Source of the DNA: an uncultured Pirellulaceae bacterium
GTDB lineage: Bacteria > Planctomycetota > Planctomycetia > Pirellulales > Pirellulaceae
DNA length: 33,733 bases
Assembly (NCBI GenBank): GCA_937967505.1
Contig: CALCJM010000128.1
Location: 1 to 33,733 of the forward strand
Reading direction: 5' to 3'
In this document: one piece after another, positions 1-8,924 of the stretch
Layout: each line of letters begins with the position of its first letter
Position numbering within the stretch: the first letter of the stretch is position 1
Position numbers and translations under genes: made by a program
Notes under the pieces: generated by a model
What the model was told of the DNA's origin: nothing
Database searches by the model: none
The model's input: only the letters and a program-made list of their open reading frames with translations

Positions 1-250
1 AGGCATGGATGCCGTCGGTCGCGCAGGACAGGATGTCCGTAGCGACCGATGCGAGCCTGCGAGCACCGGGCCGTAGCACAAGGCGCAGTGCAAATATCTG
101 AGGTGGAGGATAGGGCTCTGCTGAGGAGCAACCCGAGCGCCCCGAAGTCGGAAGGTGGGCGACACCAGTGCGTGTCGCCCGCCTGACTTCCGAGTTTGGC
201 CCAAGGCGAAAAACCTGAGCATGTCAGCGAGTCCTGATGCGTCAGATTTA
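1..250. repeat. Hairpin-rich intergenic element, cut by the left edge
   Basis: No convincing gene is seen here, but the stretch is packed with stem-loops. TCGGTCGC (15-22) pairs with GCGACCGA (42-49) and encloses GGACA-GGA-TGTCC (26-38). GGTGGGCGACAC (154-165) pairs with GTGTCGCCCGCC (172-183) with one G-U pair, inside an outer TCGGAA/TTCCGA stem (148-153 with 188-193). A minus-strand frame stays open across most of it and runs off the left edge, but it has no plausible start and could be a by-product of a repeat. Likely explanations are a dispersed palindromic repeat or a structured RNA. From about 250 to 532 nothing recognisable is seen. Confidence 0.4.
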
Positions 251-532
251 GCTGTTTTTTATCCAGACAACTCGAACTCAAAATTCCAGTTCACGCTGAA
301 CCAAGACAGTCGGTTAGTGAAAGATTGAGTGGACTACTCATCCGTGCTCTTCCAAGAAAACAAGATAGACTTCAAACCTGCTGCAAGTGACGTTATTTGT
401 TAATATTCGACACGCTGAACTTTGGTTTACCAACAAGGCTAAGGAAACAGGAAATAACCATGTAAAGACAGGAGGAAGTGGTACCGTTCGAGCGCGAGCA
501 GCTGGTACTGTTTTAGATGCCAAACGCAGTCG

Positions 533-2089
533 CTACAGTCGTTTGGAGTTAACCGGACTCGTGGGCGTCTTACCTGATGCTTTGGACCGCAACAGTGGGC
601 GTAATTGGTTGATCACGGCAGTCGATTGCGCATCTGGCTGAACAGCCAGATTATTAAACTCCCCCGGATCCGCTTGATGATCGTAAAGCTCAGATCCATG
701 TTTGCCTTCGCCCCACTCGGTAAACCGAAATCGTTTCGTGCGAATGCTGCACCCCATGACAGGCTCCGCCAGGCGAGTGTCGGCTGGTCGGAGGACCTGA
801 GTGACCGCGTTGCCATCCCATTGGACGTTTGGATCCACGAGCAACGGAAGCAACGTGCGTCCTTCAAGCCCAGCCGGCGATTCAATTCCGGCTAGTTCGG
901 TAATCGTCGGGTAGATATCAACAAATTCGACAATGGCCTCCGTTGGGCCGCTGCCGAATGATCTCGATTGACCTTTGATTTCTATTGTTGTGGCAACAGT
1001 GGAAACACTTTGCGGACGAATGATCAGAGGTGCCCGCGCCCCTTGCTCGAACAACGTGCGTTTTTGCCATACACCATGATGGTCGCCAAGGTGATAGCCG
1101 TGATCGCTCCAAAACACCACGATTGTATTATCGGCGATTCCAAGTTCTTCAAGTGAATCCAACAGTCTTCCAACTTGATCATCGACCATCGAAACGCAAG
1201 CGTAATAGGCCTGTGTTGCTTTCAGTAACGTGGCCTCTTCTAGGTTATAGTTCGGCACAGGGCAATTGTGCGCGAAGGCCGCCGTGGGAATATCATCCCG
1301 GTCTCCCTGTGGCGCGAATGGCAGTCGCAGTTCTTCGGTTGGATACATGTCAAAATACTTCTTCGGTGCGATATAAGGTGTATGCGGTCGAAAGAAACCA
1401 ACGCCAAGGAAAAATGGCTCGTCTTTTTTCTCTCGCATGATCTTGATCGCCTCAGTCGCAATCATTCCATCGGTTTGCTCCTCGTCGGTCCCGTCCGCCG
1501 CTAACCAGCTCAACGCTCCACTAATCTTTCGATGTGGTTCAGCATTGAAGACTAACGCTTCGTCTGCCTTGTCGCGTCCTTTCGGATTAACGGTTTGATT
1601 CCAGGTTGGCGGATCATCAAACCCATCGGTGCCTATTGACGCCGGCACGTTGTAGTGAAAAATCTTCCCGACCCGTGCAGAAAAGTACCCTGCTTTTTGG
1701 AATGCTTGCCCCAACGTGATCGCATCGGGAACGGTATCGCGAAAGTGAGCATCTAAATCGTAGACTTTGATCGTATCGGGCCGCAAACCCGTCATCACCG
1801 ATGCCCGGGTCGGGTTACAAAGCGGCAGCTGGTTGTAGGCCCGTCTGAAGCAAACACCGGTCGATGCCAATTGATCGATATTCGGCGTTTTCGCAATCAA
1901 GTCACCGTAGCAGCCCAACTGACAGCCCAAATCATCAACAGCGATAAAGAGGACGTTCGGCTTCTCGGCACGCTGCCCAAACAACGTGGTGGGAGTCGCA
2001 AGCATCATTGGCAGCGTTGCCACGACGACAAAAAGAATGCTTAAACTACAGGGATTCGGTGGTCTCACTTGGGTTCCCCGTACTTTCAT
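533..2089 (-). CDS. Secreted Cys-type sulfatase, iduronate-2-sulfatase-like
   Basis: Predicted to hydrolyse sulfate esters, probably on sulfated polysaccharides, outside the cytoplasm. The N-terminus has a hydrophobic export signal (about residues 12-38). The metal-binding VDDLG follows at 51-55. The sulfatase signature CNPTR sits at 91-95, so Cys91 is the residue normally converted to formylglycine. The later [11 protein letters not shown] segment supplies further metal and sulfate ligands. The run KIFHYNVP and the 518-residue length fit the iduronate-2-sulfatase-like group that is abundant in planctomycetes. The gene stands alone, about 190 nt past the end of the opp operon. No dedicated maturase lies beside it; the FGE-family gene at 21611-22834 is distant and atypical. 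The substrate cannot be read from sequence. Confidence 0.9.
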   Translation of the reverse strand: MKVRGTQVRPPNPCSLSILFVVVATLPMMLATPTTLFGQRAEKPNVLFIAVDDLGCQLGCYGDLIAKTPNIDQLASTGVCFRRAYNQLPLCNPTRASVMTGLRPDTIKVYDLDAHFRDTVPDAITLGQAFQKAGYFSARVGKIFHYNVPASIGTDGFDDPPTWNQTVNPKGRDKADEALVFNAEPHRKISGALSWLAADGTDEEQTDGMIATEAIKIMREKKDEPFFLGVGFFRPHTPYIAPKKYFDMYPTEELRLPFAPQGDRDDIPTAAFAHNCPVPNYNLEEATLLKATQAYYACVSMVDDQVGRLLDSLEELGIADNTIVVFWSDHGYHLGDHHGVWQKRTLFEQGARAPLIIRPQSVSTVATTIEIKGQSRSFGSGPTEAIVEFVDIYPTITELAGIESPAGLEGRTLLPLLVDPNVQWDGNAVTQVLRPADTRLAEPVMGCSIRTKRFRFTEWGEGKHGSELYDHQADPGEFNNLAVQPDAQSTAVINQLRPLLRSKASGKTPTSPVNSKRL

Positions 2090-2282
2090 TAGGTCGGCGT
2101 AAAATCAAGTTGTCTACAAAGACCAAATTGTAGCAACTCTTTGTGCATTCTGGAGCAGTAACCAAACTTAAGGATGCGAAACACTCAGGATCATATCCGG
2201 CGAGAAAATCAAATTTCAATTCGAAGGTAGCTTTTCAGATCAAGCGAACATTGTCGAGGCTCGCCTGCTAAATCTTAATGAC

Positions 2283-3305
2283 CTACTGAAGTTTCACCTC
2301 CCAGCACGCGACCCGGTGCCCGTTGCCGTGGTCAAGCAGCGGGGGATTTTCCTGTTCACACCGCGCGGTTTTGATTGGGCAGCGCGTCACAAAGGGGCAG
2401 CCTGCCGGTGGATCATAGGGGCTGGGCACCTCCCCTTCAAGAACCGTCAATTCCGCTCGATGATCGGGATCCATCACTGGATTGGAAGCAAGCAGCGCGC
2501 GGGTGTACGGGTGTTTGGCGTGTGCGTGAATGTCCTCGCACGGCATCTCTTCCATGATGTTGCCCAGATACATCACCAACATCGAATCGCAAAAGTGATC
2601 GATGACTTTCAAATCATGCGACACAAACAATATCGTCAAACCAAGCTCTTCCTTGAGGTCCATCAACAGGTTCAGCACCTGAGCCTGAATCGAGACATCC
2701 AATGCCGAAACGGGTTCGTCGGCGATGATGAATTCCGGGTTGACCGCCAACGCCCGAGCGATACCCACACGTTGTTTTTGGCCACCGGAAAACTCGTGAG
2801 GATATTTCTTGCGGTCGTCAAGACGCAACCCGACCTTCGTCATCAGTGTGTTGATTTTGGCGTCAACCTCGCCGGCAGGAACCACTTGATGTAGCTTGAT
2901 CACCTCTCTCAGAGTCGCCTCCACGGTCATCCGGGGATTTAGCGAGGAATTGGGGTCCTGAAAAATCATCTGCATGCGCGAGCGGATCTTTCGTAACGCG
3001 TGCGAACTGATGCTGCCAATATCGGTCCCCTCAATAAACACCTTACCTGAGGTAGGTTCGTGCAAGCGAATCACGCACTTGCCCAAGGTTGATTTCCCGC
3101 AACCGCTCTCACCGACAACACCCATCGTCTGGCCCTTGCGGATCTGAAAACTGACATCGTTAACGGCATGAACTTTGGCAATGACCTGATTTAATATTCC
3201 CCCCCGTTTGGGAAAGTGTTTGACCAGATTTTGTACGCGCACCATGGGGGCCGGGGCTTCCGCTGGGGGCGGGCTGGATTGGGTGGCGGCTGATTGGTTG
3301 CTCAT
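2283..3305 (-). CDS. oppF: Peptide ABC transporter ATP-binding protein (OppF/DppF type)
   Basis: One of the two ATPases that power the importer encoded upstream. Walker A GESGCGKS is at 65-72, the signature FSGGQ at 172-176 and Walker B FIIADEP at 192-198. The C-terminal oligopeptide/dipeptide extension has HPYTRALL and a Cys-rich tail starting GCPFVTRC. The start at 3305 is preferred over a longer frame because its ATG overlaps the upstream TGA (ATGA, 3302-3305) and an AAGGAG ribosome site lies about 10 nt before it; the longer version would run about 170 nt into the upstream gene. Residues 1-20 are a Pro/Ala/Ser-rich leader. It is the last gene of the cluster; no clear hairpin terminator is seen after it. 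Confidence 0.93.
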   Translation of the reverse strand: MSNQSAATQSSPPPAEAPAPMVRVQNLVKHFPKRGGILNQVIAKVHAVNDVSFQIRKGQTMGVVGESGCGKSTLGKCVIRLHEPTSGKVFIEGTDIGSISSHALRKIRSRMQMIFQDPNSSLNPRMTVEATLREVIKLHQVVPAGEVDAKINTLMTKVGLRLDDRKKYPHEFSGGQKQRVGIARALAVNPEFIIADEPVSALDVSIQAQVLNLLMDLKEELGLTILFVSHDLKVIDHFCDSMLVMYLGNIMEEMPCEDIHAHAKHPYTRALLASNPVMDPDHRAELTVLEGEVPSPYDPPAGCPFVTRCPIKTARCEQENPPLLDHGNGHRVACWEVKLQ

Positions 3306-4354
3306 ACCTGTCGCTCCTTGGTTTGCCGCAATTCCAATGGATAAAAACAACGCACTGACGGAGTGGTGCGTCCGGTTGCCAACCGGGTAACCGATTTTGT
3401 TTCCGGGTCCACCAGTTCGGGCAATGCCGCCTCGCAAGCGGGCTGTCTGCGTTGGCACCGATCGGCAAATCGACATCCAACCGGTAAATCAAATAGGCTG
3501 GGCACCATGCCTTCAATCGCGGGCAGGCGTTTTTGATGCCCTGCTGCTCCCGGTTTGGGCATCGAATCCAGCAGCGCTCTGGTGTAGGGGTGACGTGGCC
3601 GGTGAAAGATGTCTCGAACGCCGCCGGTTTCTACTACTTGGCCGGCATACATCACGATGACCCGGTCGCAGGCCTGGGCCACCACGCCTAGGTCATGCGT
3701 AATCAAAATAATTGCGGTGCCTGTTTTCTTTTTCAGGTCATCCATTAATCGCAAGATCTGTGACTGGATGGTTACGTCCAGCGCCGTCGTCGGTTCATCA
3801 GCGATCAGGATTTCGGGGCTGCAGCATAGTGCCATCGCGATCACCACGCGCTGCCGCATACCACCGGACAGCTGGTGCGGATATTCGTCCATTCTTTTGA
3901 CAGGGTTCGGCATTTCGACCAATCGCAACATCTCGATCGCTTTGTCCCGCCGCCGTGATGAAGACAATTTCGAATGATACTTGAGCGCCTCTTCAATCTG
4001 CCAGCCAACGGTAAACACCGGGTTGAGTGCCGTCATCGGTTCCTGAAAAATCATACCAATGTCGTTGCCGCGAATGGATCGCATCTGACGTTCGGACAAT
4101 TCCAACAGATTCTGACCGTGGTAACTGATATTGGAGTCGGGATCGTACTGCGTCACGCGTTCGGGCAGCAGTCGAATAATCGATTTGTTGGTCACCGATT
4201 TTCCGCAGCCACTTTCGCCGACAATCCCCAGCGTTTCGCCGGGATAGAGATCAAACGAAACGCCGTCAACGGCCGTCACAATACCCCGGTCCGTTTTAAA
4301 ACGGGTACGCAGGTTTCGGACTTTTAAAATAGGTCGATCTTCAGGCATGTGCAT
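3302..4354 (-). CDS. oppD: Peptide ABC transporter ATP-binding protein (OppD/DppD type)
   Basis: Partner ATPase of OppF. Walker A GESGCGKS spans 46-53, the Q-loop is MIFQEP (Q104), the signature LSGGM is 162-166 and Walker B ILIADEP is 182-188, followed by the H-loop LITHD. The C-terminal extension contains RHPYTRALL and three cysteines (294, 300, 307) in the pattern usual for OppD/DppD proteins. The length of 350 residues is normal for the family. ATG at 4354 is used; a second ATG two codons later is possible and neither has a clear ribosome site. The gene starts 39 nt after oppC and overlaps oppF by 4 nt, so the two ATPases are probably translated in step. Confidence 0.94.
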   Translation of the reverse strand: MHMPEDRPILKVRNLRTRFKTDRGIVTAVDGVSFDLYPGETLGIVGESGCGKSVTNKSIIRLLPERVTQYDPDSNISYHGQNLLELSERQMRSIRGNDIGMIFQEPMTALNPVFTVGWQIEEALKYHSKLSSSRRRDKAIEMLRLVEMPNPVKRMDEYPHQLSGGMRQRVVIAMALCCSPEILIADEPTTALDVTIQSQILRLMDDLKKKTGTAIILITHDLGVVAQACDRVIVMYAGQVVETGGVRDIFHRPRHPYTRALLDSMPKPGAAGHQKRLPAIEGMVPSLFDLPVGCRFADRCQRRQPACEAALPELVDPETKSVTRLATGRTTPSVRCFYPLELRQTKERQV

Positions 4355-4393
4355 TCAGCAAAAGCAGGATTGGAAAACAGGATCGGGAAAGTT

Positions 4394-5584
4394 TTAAACA
4401 TGTTTGGGGTCAAAGGCGTCCTGTAGTGCGTCGGACAGGATGTTAAATGCCAACACGAGGGCGAACATCAGCGCTGTTGCCGTCCCGATTTCCCAAAAGA
4501 AGCCGGACACCACGTCGCCATTGTTCCCCGCGTCGCGAATCATGATCCCCCAACTAGGCTGCCCTTTAACACCAAAGCCAAGAAAACTGAGGATGACTTC
4601 GGATTTAATTGCGCCGATCAACAGCAACGAAAAATTGATCAACATCAGGTGCGCGGTGTTGGGAATCACATGGCGAACCAGAATATAAAACGGACTGAAC
4701 CCGGCCGTCTGGGCCGCCTGAATATACTCCATGCGTTTGAGTTTCAGCGTTTCGCCACGAATGACACGGCATGTGCCAATCCAGAACGTGGCACCAAACG
4801 CAATATAGACCGGCAGTAGCGTGTCTTTGACTTCTGAATCGGTGAAAGCGTACGACAGCACAACCAACAGCACCAGATTGGGGATCGAGGAAAACGTAGT
4901 GTAGACCCAGACGATTCCGTGATCGACCCAGCCTCCAAAGTATCCCGCTGCGGCTCCCAACAGCGCTCCTAACAGGACGCAAAACGCCGCCGTCACCAGA
5001 CCGATCTGGATCGCGATTTTGATCGAGTACAACCCGCGCAGAAAAATCGATCGCCCTTGGGCGTCCGTACCCAACACCAGTGACGCATTTTGCATCAATC
5101 TACTCCATCCGGTCAGTGGTGCCTTCAGCATTGCCACTTGGTCTTCGAGGGCTTTGAGTTGCGGCAATCGTGCTGAATCGGCATCCAGATCTTCACTTTG
5201 ATTCAGTTCATTTTTTAATTCAATGGCCCTGTCAATGATCGCCTGTAACTGAGCGGCAGATTTATTGACCACGCGTTCCTGTCCCAACCGCACGTCGGCC
5301 AGCGCCGCGGTCTGGTCCGCGCGCGACAATGCGCGCTGAACCATTGGCAAAAATTTGGAGGTTGCATTTTCATACCGTTGTTCGGGCGTTTGTTGGATGA
5401 AGAAGCCCGGCATTTTGTTCTGGCCAACCACCGTGTCACAAGTTTCACGCGTGATCCCGCCGCACATGACAAAAAGTGCCGTGAACAGGTACGCGGCAAT
5501 CACCAGCATCGCGATCACCGCTGATTTGTTGCGAAACAGTTTGCGGAATTCACGGGTTTTGAAAAATCGGTCTGTCATGCTCAT
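4394..5584 (-). CDS. oppC: Peptide ABC transporter permease (OppC/DppC type) with large insertion
   Basis: Inner-membrane channel subunit. TM1 is at about 22-42. The family motif LGTDAQGR appears only at 171-178, whereas it usually follows TM1 closely. The intervening ~120 residues (43-165) are polar, rich in Ala, Gln, Glu and Leu, and look helical; by topology they lie outside the cytoplasm. The remaining TM helices follow, with the ATPase-contacting EAA loop at EYIQAAQTAG (286-295). The total of 396 residues compares with about 300 for a usual OppC. The ATG overlaps the oppB stop by one base (TAATG), so the frame and start are well supported; a second ATG two codons later is also possible. 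Confidence 0.93.
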   Translation of the reverse strand: MSMTDRFFKTREFRKLFRNKSAVIAMLVIAAYLFTALFVMCGGITRETCDTVVGQNKMPGFFIQQTPEQRYENATSKFLPMVQRALSRADQTAALADVRLGQERVVNKSAAQLQAIIDRAIELKNELNQSEDLDADSARLPQLKALEDQVAMLKAPLTGWSRLMQNASLVLGTDAQGRSIFLRGLYSIKIAIQIGLVTAAFCVLLGALLGAAAGYFGGWVDHGIVWVYTTFSSIPNLVLLVVLSYAFTDSEVKDTLLPVYIAFGATFWIGTCRVIRGETLKLKRMEYIQAAQTAGFSPFYILVRHVIPNTAHLMLINFSLLLIGAIKSEVILSFLGFGVKGQPSWGIMIRDAGNNGDVVSGFFWEIGTATALMFALVLAFNILSDALQDAFDPKHV

Positions 5585-6537
5585 TATTGCAGCCTCACAC
5601 GTGGATCAAACAAGGCGTACAAAATATCGGTGGCGATAATGCTCAGGATAAACAGACCGGCAAACACGGCGGTGAACGTTTCCACCACCGGAAAATCATT
5701 GTTGCGAATCGCCGACAACAGGACGTATCCCATTCCCGGAATGCCGAAAAACTGTTCCAGAAGAATCGACCCGGTCACCAGAAAGGGCAGTGTGATCATG
5801 ATCCGTGTGATAATCGGGATCATCGCGTTACGCAGCATATGGACGAACATGACTTTACCGCGTGTGGCTCCTTTGGCCCGCGCGGTGGTGATGTAGTCGC
5901 GCTGGGTTTCCTCGACCATCACCGCCCGGTAGAAACGTGTGTCATACCCCATCGACACAATCACGCTGATCAACACCGGCAGCAACATGTAATAGGCCCA
6001 GTTCACCAGGCCGGGTTCGTAACCGTGAATGGAAAACACCGGCCGACCAAGCCATTGTGACAATTGATAGGCCCCGAAGTACTGGCCAAAAATAATATAC
6101 ACCAGAAAGCTGATGCTCATCCCCAACACCGCCAGAAACACGAGTAGCTTGTCCAGAAAACGACCTCGATTAAATGCCGAAATCATCGCCACAACAATTG
6201 AAATCAAACTGGTCAGCACCAGCGCTGGCACCGTCAGGGCCAGTGAACGTGGGACGGCTTCCACCAGTTTCTCCCCCACTGTGACACCGGGTTGAGTCCA
6301 CGATTCTTCATCAAACTGAAAGGTAAAAATCGAACGCAGCAGATCACCGTACTGAATCAGAAAAGGCCGGTTGAGCCCCAGTTCCTGTTTTTTGGCTGCG
6401 TAGTCTTTTGCGTCGGCATTTTTTCCCAGCAGACCGGCCACCGGGTCGCGCTGCCGAAGCAGGATCATCACCAGCAGCACGATCGCAAGATAAACCGGAA
6501 TGTTGTAAACCAGCTTGCGGATGATATAAGCAAACAT
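5584..6537 (-). CDS. oppB: Peptide ABC transporter permease (OppB/DppB type)
   Basis: Second membrane subunit of the importer. It begins MFAYIIRKL followed by TM1, typical of OppB. Several hydrophobic helices follow, and the EAA loop is DYITTARAKG, the contact site for the ATPases. The length of 317 residues is normal. The central region (about residues 60-85, DEESWTQPG and neighbours) is polar and outside the membrane. The stop overlaps the oppC start by one base. The start lies 131 nt after the end of oppA, a gap often seen where the binding-protein gene is expressed more strongly than the permeases. No strong ribosome site is visible upstream of the ATG. Confidence 0.94.
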   Translation of the reverse strand: MFAYIIRKLVYNIPVYLAIVLLVMILLRQRDPVAGLLGKNADAKDYAAKKQELGLNRPFLIQYGDLLRSIFTFQFDEESWTQPGVTVGEKLVEAVPRSLALTVPALVLTSLISIVVAMISAFNRGRFLDKLLVFLAVLGMSISFLVYIIFGQYFGAYQLSQWLGRPVFSIHGYEPGLVNWAYYMLLPVLISVIVSMGYDTRFYRAVMVEETQRDYITTARAKGATRGKVMFVHMLRNAMIPIITRIMITLPFLVTGSILLEQFFGIPGMGYVLLSAIRNNDFPVVETFTAVFAGLFILSIIATDILYALFDPRVRLQ

Positions 6538-6588
6538 AAATTAGCACTTGGCCTTCGGTTTTGTTTTGTTTTCTTCTCGAAGCCACCC

Positions 6589-6620
6589 GGCTCCGGTTCG
6601 TTACGTTGCCGGGCGGAGCC
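6589..6620 (-). other. Stem-loop in the oppA-oppB gap
   Basis: GGCTCCG (6589-6595) and CGGAGCC (6614-6620) form a 7-bp G+C-rich stem with an 18-nt loop, in the 131-nt gap between oppA and oppB. There is no T-run on the minus strand, so it is not a classic terminator. A hairpin here could slow decay of the oppA part of the message or attenuate read-through into oppB; this is inference only. Confidence 0.3.
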
Positions 6621-6668
6621 CAACGACGCGTGTTCGATTAAACGTCATGCAGAGAGCACAAATGCACT

Positions 6669-8522
6669 TCATGGCTCCTGGACGGTCAGATATTTTGGCC
6701 AGTTGGAGAACGTTTCTTCGGGTTTGAAATTCTTCAAACGCGAATGGATCAGATAAAAGCGCGTCCGTGCCATCGCGCCAATCACGGGCACGTCTTCGAT
6801 AATCATGTCCCGCATTTTTGCGTACATGGCACTGCGTTCTGGCGATGGCTGCATCACGCGTACTTTTTCATACAGTTCGTTGTATTCGGCCCGGTCGTAG
6901 TTAAAATTGTTCGACATGGGCGATTTAAAAGGGCCATAAAACAGCTGTAGATTGTTCTCCGCGTCGGGATAGTCACTTCCCCACGCCAACCCAAAAAACG
7001 GACACGTTTTCTTGCGCAGGTTTTCCGACAGCGTGGCAAAATCGACCGAACGCACATCCATCTTCACACCAATTTTGGCCATGTTCCGTTTGCTCATCAT
7101 GGCCATTTCAACGCTGGCCGGTTGGCGGCTGGTGTAGAACACCAACTCCGGCAAACCTTTACCGTCCGGATACCCGGCTTTGGCCAGCAGCTTTTTGGCA
7201 CGTGGAATGTTCGGTCCCCGGTAGTTATTGGCCACCTGATGACCCTCGGGGTGGCCATCCATCCCGTTGGGAATCGGCCCGTCGTAGATCAAGTTAATGC
7301 CTTGGTAGTGGGCCTGGTTTATTTCTTCCAAATCGTAAGTCAATGAAATCGCTTGCCGCAGCCACTTGCTTTTGTCGTCGTAGCCGCCGAACACCGGGTC
7401 CTCCATATTGAAACCGTTGTAGATAAAATCCAGCAATGGCAATGGGACGGCGCGAATGCCCATATCCTTAAACGACTGGCGCAGCTTCTGCCGGCGTTTG
7501 ATAAACGCCTGCGGGAAATTTTCGGCAGGCACCCGACTGTAATCCAGTTCGCGGTTGAGAAACTTCAGCCACATCGGCTGGTTTTCGGCAAACATCGTCA
7601 GAATGACTTTGTCCGCCAGCGGCAACCGCTTGCCCGCATCTTTGTAAAATCCCAGCTCAACATCTTCCTTGTAACCGGTATAGGGAGCCGATCCGTCCTT
7701 ATTCAGTCCCGGATCGGCCGGGTAAAGCATCGTGCGATAGCTGGGGTTGCGGACAAAAACCAGTTTGGCACCGAAATCCCACCGCTGCATCAGAAACGGA
7801 CCTGTACCAACGGGGTGTTTGGAGAATTTTTCCTTGTAATAGTCCACCGCCTCATGGGGCAACACCGCAGTCTGGAACATCGCCAGGGTGTATATGAAAC
7901 GATAGAACGGTTGCGCAAGCACGATTTCGAATTCGTAATCGCTGATTTTGACCATACCTTCCACCGGTGCATCGTAGTCAAAATCTTCGGCTGCGTTCTG
8001 CTGTTCACGGTAATCATCAAACCCCACGATCGTATCTTTCATCAGCCACCATGCCTTGGGCTGATTCCCGTTGTCCGCCATCCGTTTGAGCGAATAAAAC
8101 ACATCGTCGGTTACCAGTCTCCGTCCCTTGCCGTCCGGGAAACAGGGATCATCGTGAAAGTAAATGTCCTCGCGCAGTTTGAAACGGAACGTCTTACCAT
8201 CCTCGGAAACCTCTGGCATCGATTCCAACAGGCAGGGCTTGAGTTCGAAGGGGCGCTTCAGATATTCATATTCCAGCAGCGATTCGTAGACGTAGCCGCA
8301 GGCAATATTGTCGTACTGGGAAGATCCGCGGACCGGGTCCAGTGAATTTGGACCGGCGGTTGGCATGGGCAACCGCAGCACGATCGGCTGATCAGCCATC
8401 ACCTGCTTGCACTCCAACAATCCGGGGACGAGCAACAAACATATCAGGAAGGTTTGAAGAAATGAGTGCCGTAGGCAACGTAGGGGAACGTGTGGTTCAG
8501 TTCTCCAGCAATCGAGCTTCAT
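6669..8522 (-). CDS. oppA: Peptide-binding protein of ABC importer (SBP family 5)
   Basis: The extracytoplasmic receptor that delivers peptides to OppBC. A hydrophobic signal segment lies at about 21-36 with a plausible cleavage site after VMA (41-43). The LLEC at 35-38 is a poor lipobox, so lipidation is doubtful. Family-5 hallmarks include LDPVRGSSQYD near the N-terminus, KPCLLESMPEVSEDGKTF, and HPVGTGPFLMQRWDFG. The C-terminal half has FFGLAWGSDYPDAENN, which resembles DppA/OppA closed-lobe segments. The protein is long (617 residues) but within the range for this family. It is the first gene of the cluster, so the operon promoter should lie in 8523-8924. Whether the ligand is di- or oligopeptide cannot be settled from sequence. 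Confidence 0.92.
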   Translation of the reverse strand: MKLDCWRTEPHVPLRCLRHSFLQTFLICLLLVPGLLECKQVMADQPIVLRLPMPTAGPNSLDPVRGSSQYDNIACGYVYESLLEYEYLKRPFELKPCLLESMPEVSEDGKTFRFKLREDIYFHDDPCFPDGKGRRLVTDDVFYSLKRMADNGNQPKAWWLMKDTIVGFDDYREQQNAAEDFDYDAPVEGMVKISDYEFEIVLAQPFYRFIYTLAMFQTAVLPHEAVDYYKEKFSKHPVGTGPFLMQRWDFGAKLVFVRNPSYRTMLYPADPGLNKDGSAPYTGYKEDVELGFYKDAGKRLPLADKVILTMFAENQPMWLKFLNRELDYSRVPAENFPQAFIKRRQKLRQSFKDMGIRAVPLPLLDFIYNGFNMEDPVFGGYDDKSKWLRQAISLTYDLEEINQAHYQGINLIYDGPIPNGMDGHPEGHQVANNYRGPNIPRAKKLLAKAGYPDGKGLPELVFYTSRQPASVEMAMMSKRNMAKIGVKMDVRSVDFATLSENLRKKTCPFFGLAWGSDYPDAENNLQLFYGPFKSPMSNNFNYDRAEYNELYEKVRVMQPSPERSAMYAKMRDMIIEDVPVIGAMARTRFYLIHSRLKNFKPEETFSNWPKYLTVQEP

Positions 8523-8924
8523 GTTTTTATTCTGAAGGGGGACAACAGGACGGCGATGAATGGGCGTTACGATAAACGCAACTATATCAAAACCTGCCCA
8601 AACCTCCTAAACCAGTTTCGCAGGCATGTGCCACTGGTGCAAACACATGTGATAGGCGTTTGAAGTGCACGGTTGCTGCTAGCGGAGCTAATCATTGACG
8701 CAGACAGCCTATATGGACCCGTTTCCTCAAAGCTTTTATGGTGCACCAATAGCTACATTGGATCGTGGAATGGACATTGATGTGCGCTCAGGCAATTGAC
8801 GGGTTTGGGCCCGGGTGTCCGGGCGTACATTCCCAATGCTCGATCTGGGTGTACAGCACCAACCACAACGTGGCTACCGTGTTCCCGGTTTTCACACAGC
8901 ACTGCAACTTTCCTCGAGCCTCCC
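8523..8924. other. Divergent intergenic region (oppA / secreted protein)
   Basis: About 400 nt without a supported gene. It must hold the promoters of oppA (leftward) and the 8925 gene (rightward). Nothing matches a full -35/-10 pair with good spacing. A compact hairpin GCCCGG-GTGT-CCGGGC lies at 8809-8824, about 100 nt before the rightward start. An upstream extension of the rightward frame to 8796 would translate through this hairpin and is not favoured. Confidence 0.5.

Noticed and set aside
3306..3476. Longer start for OppF
   Set aside because: It would overlap oppD by about 170 nt, while the ATG at 3305 has both an ATGA overlap and a ribosome site.
7353..8345. 330-codon plus-strand frame inside oppA
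   Set aside because: It is the antisense of a well-supported family-5 binding protein, and its translation has no family resemblance.
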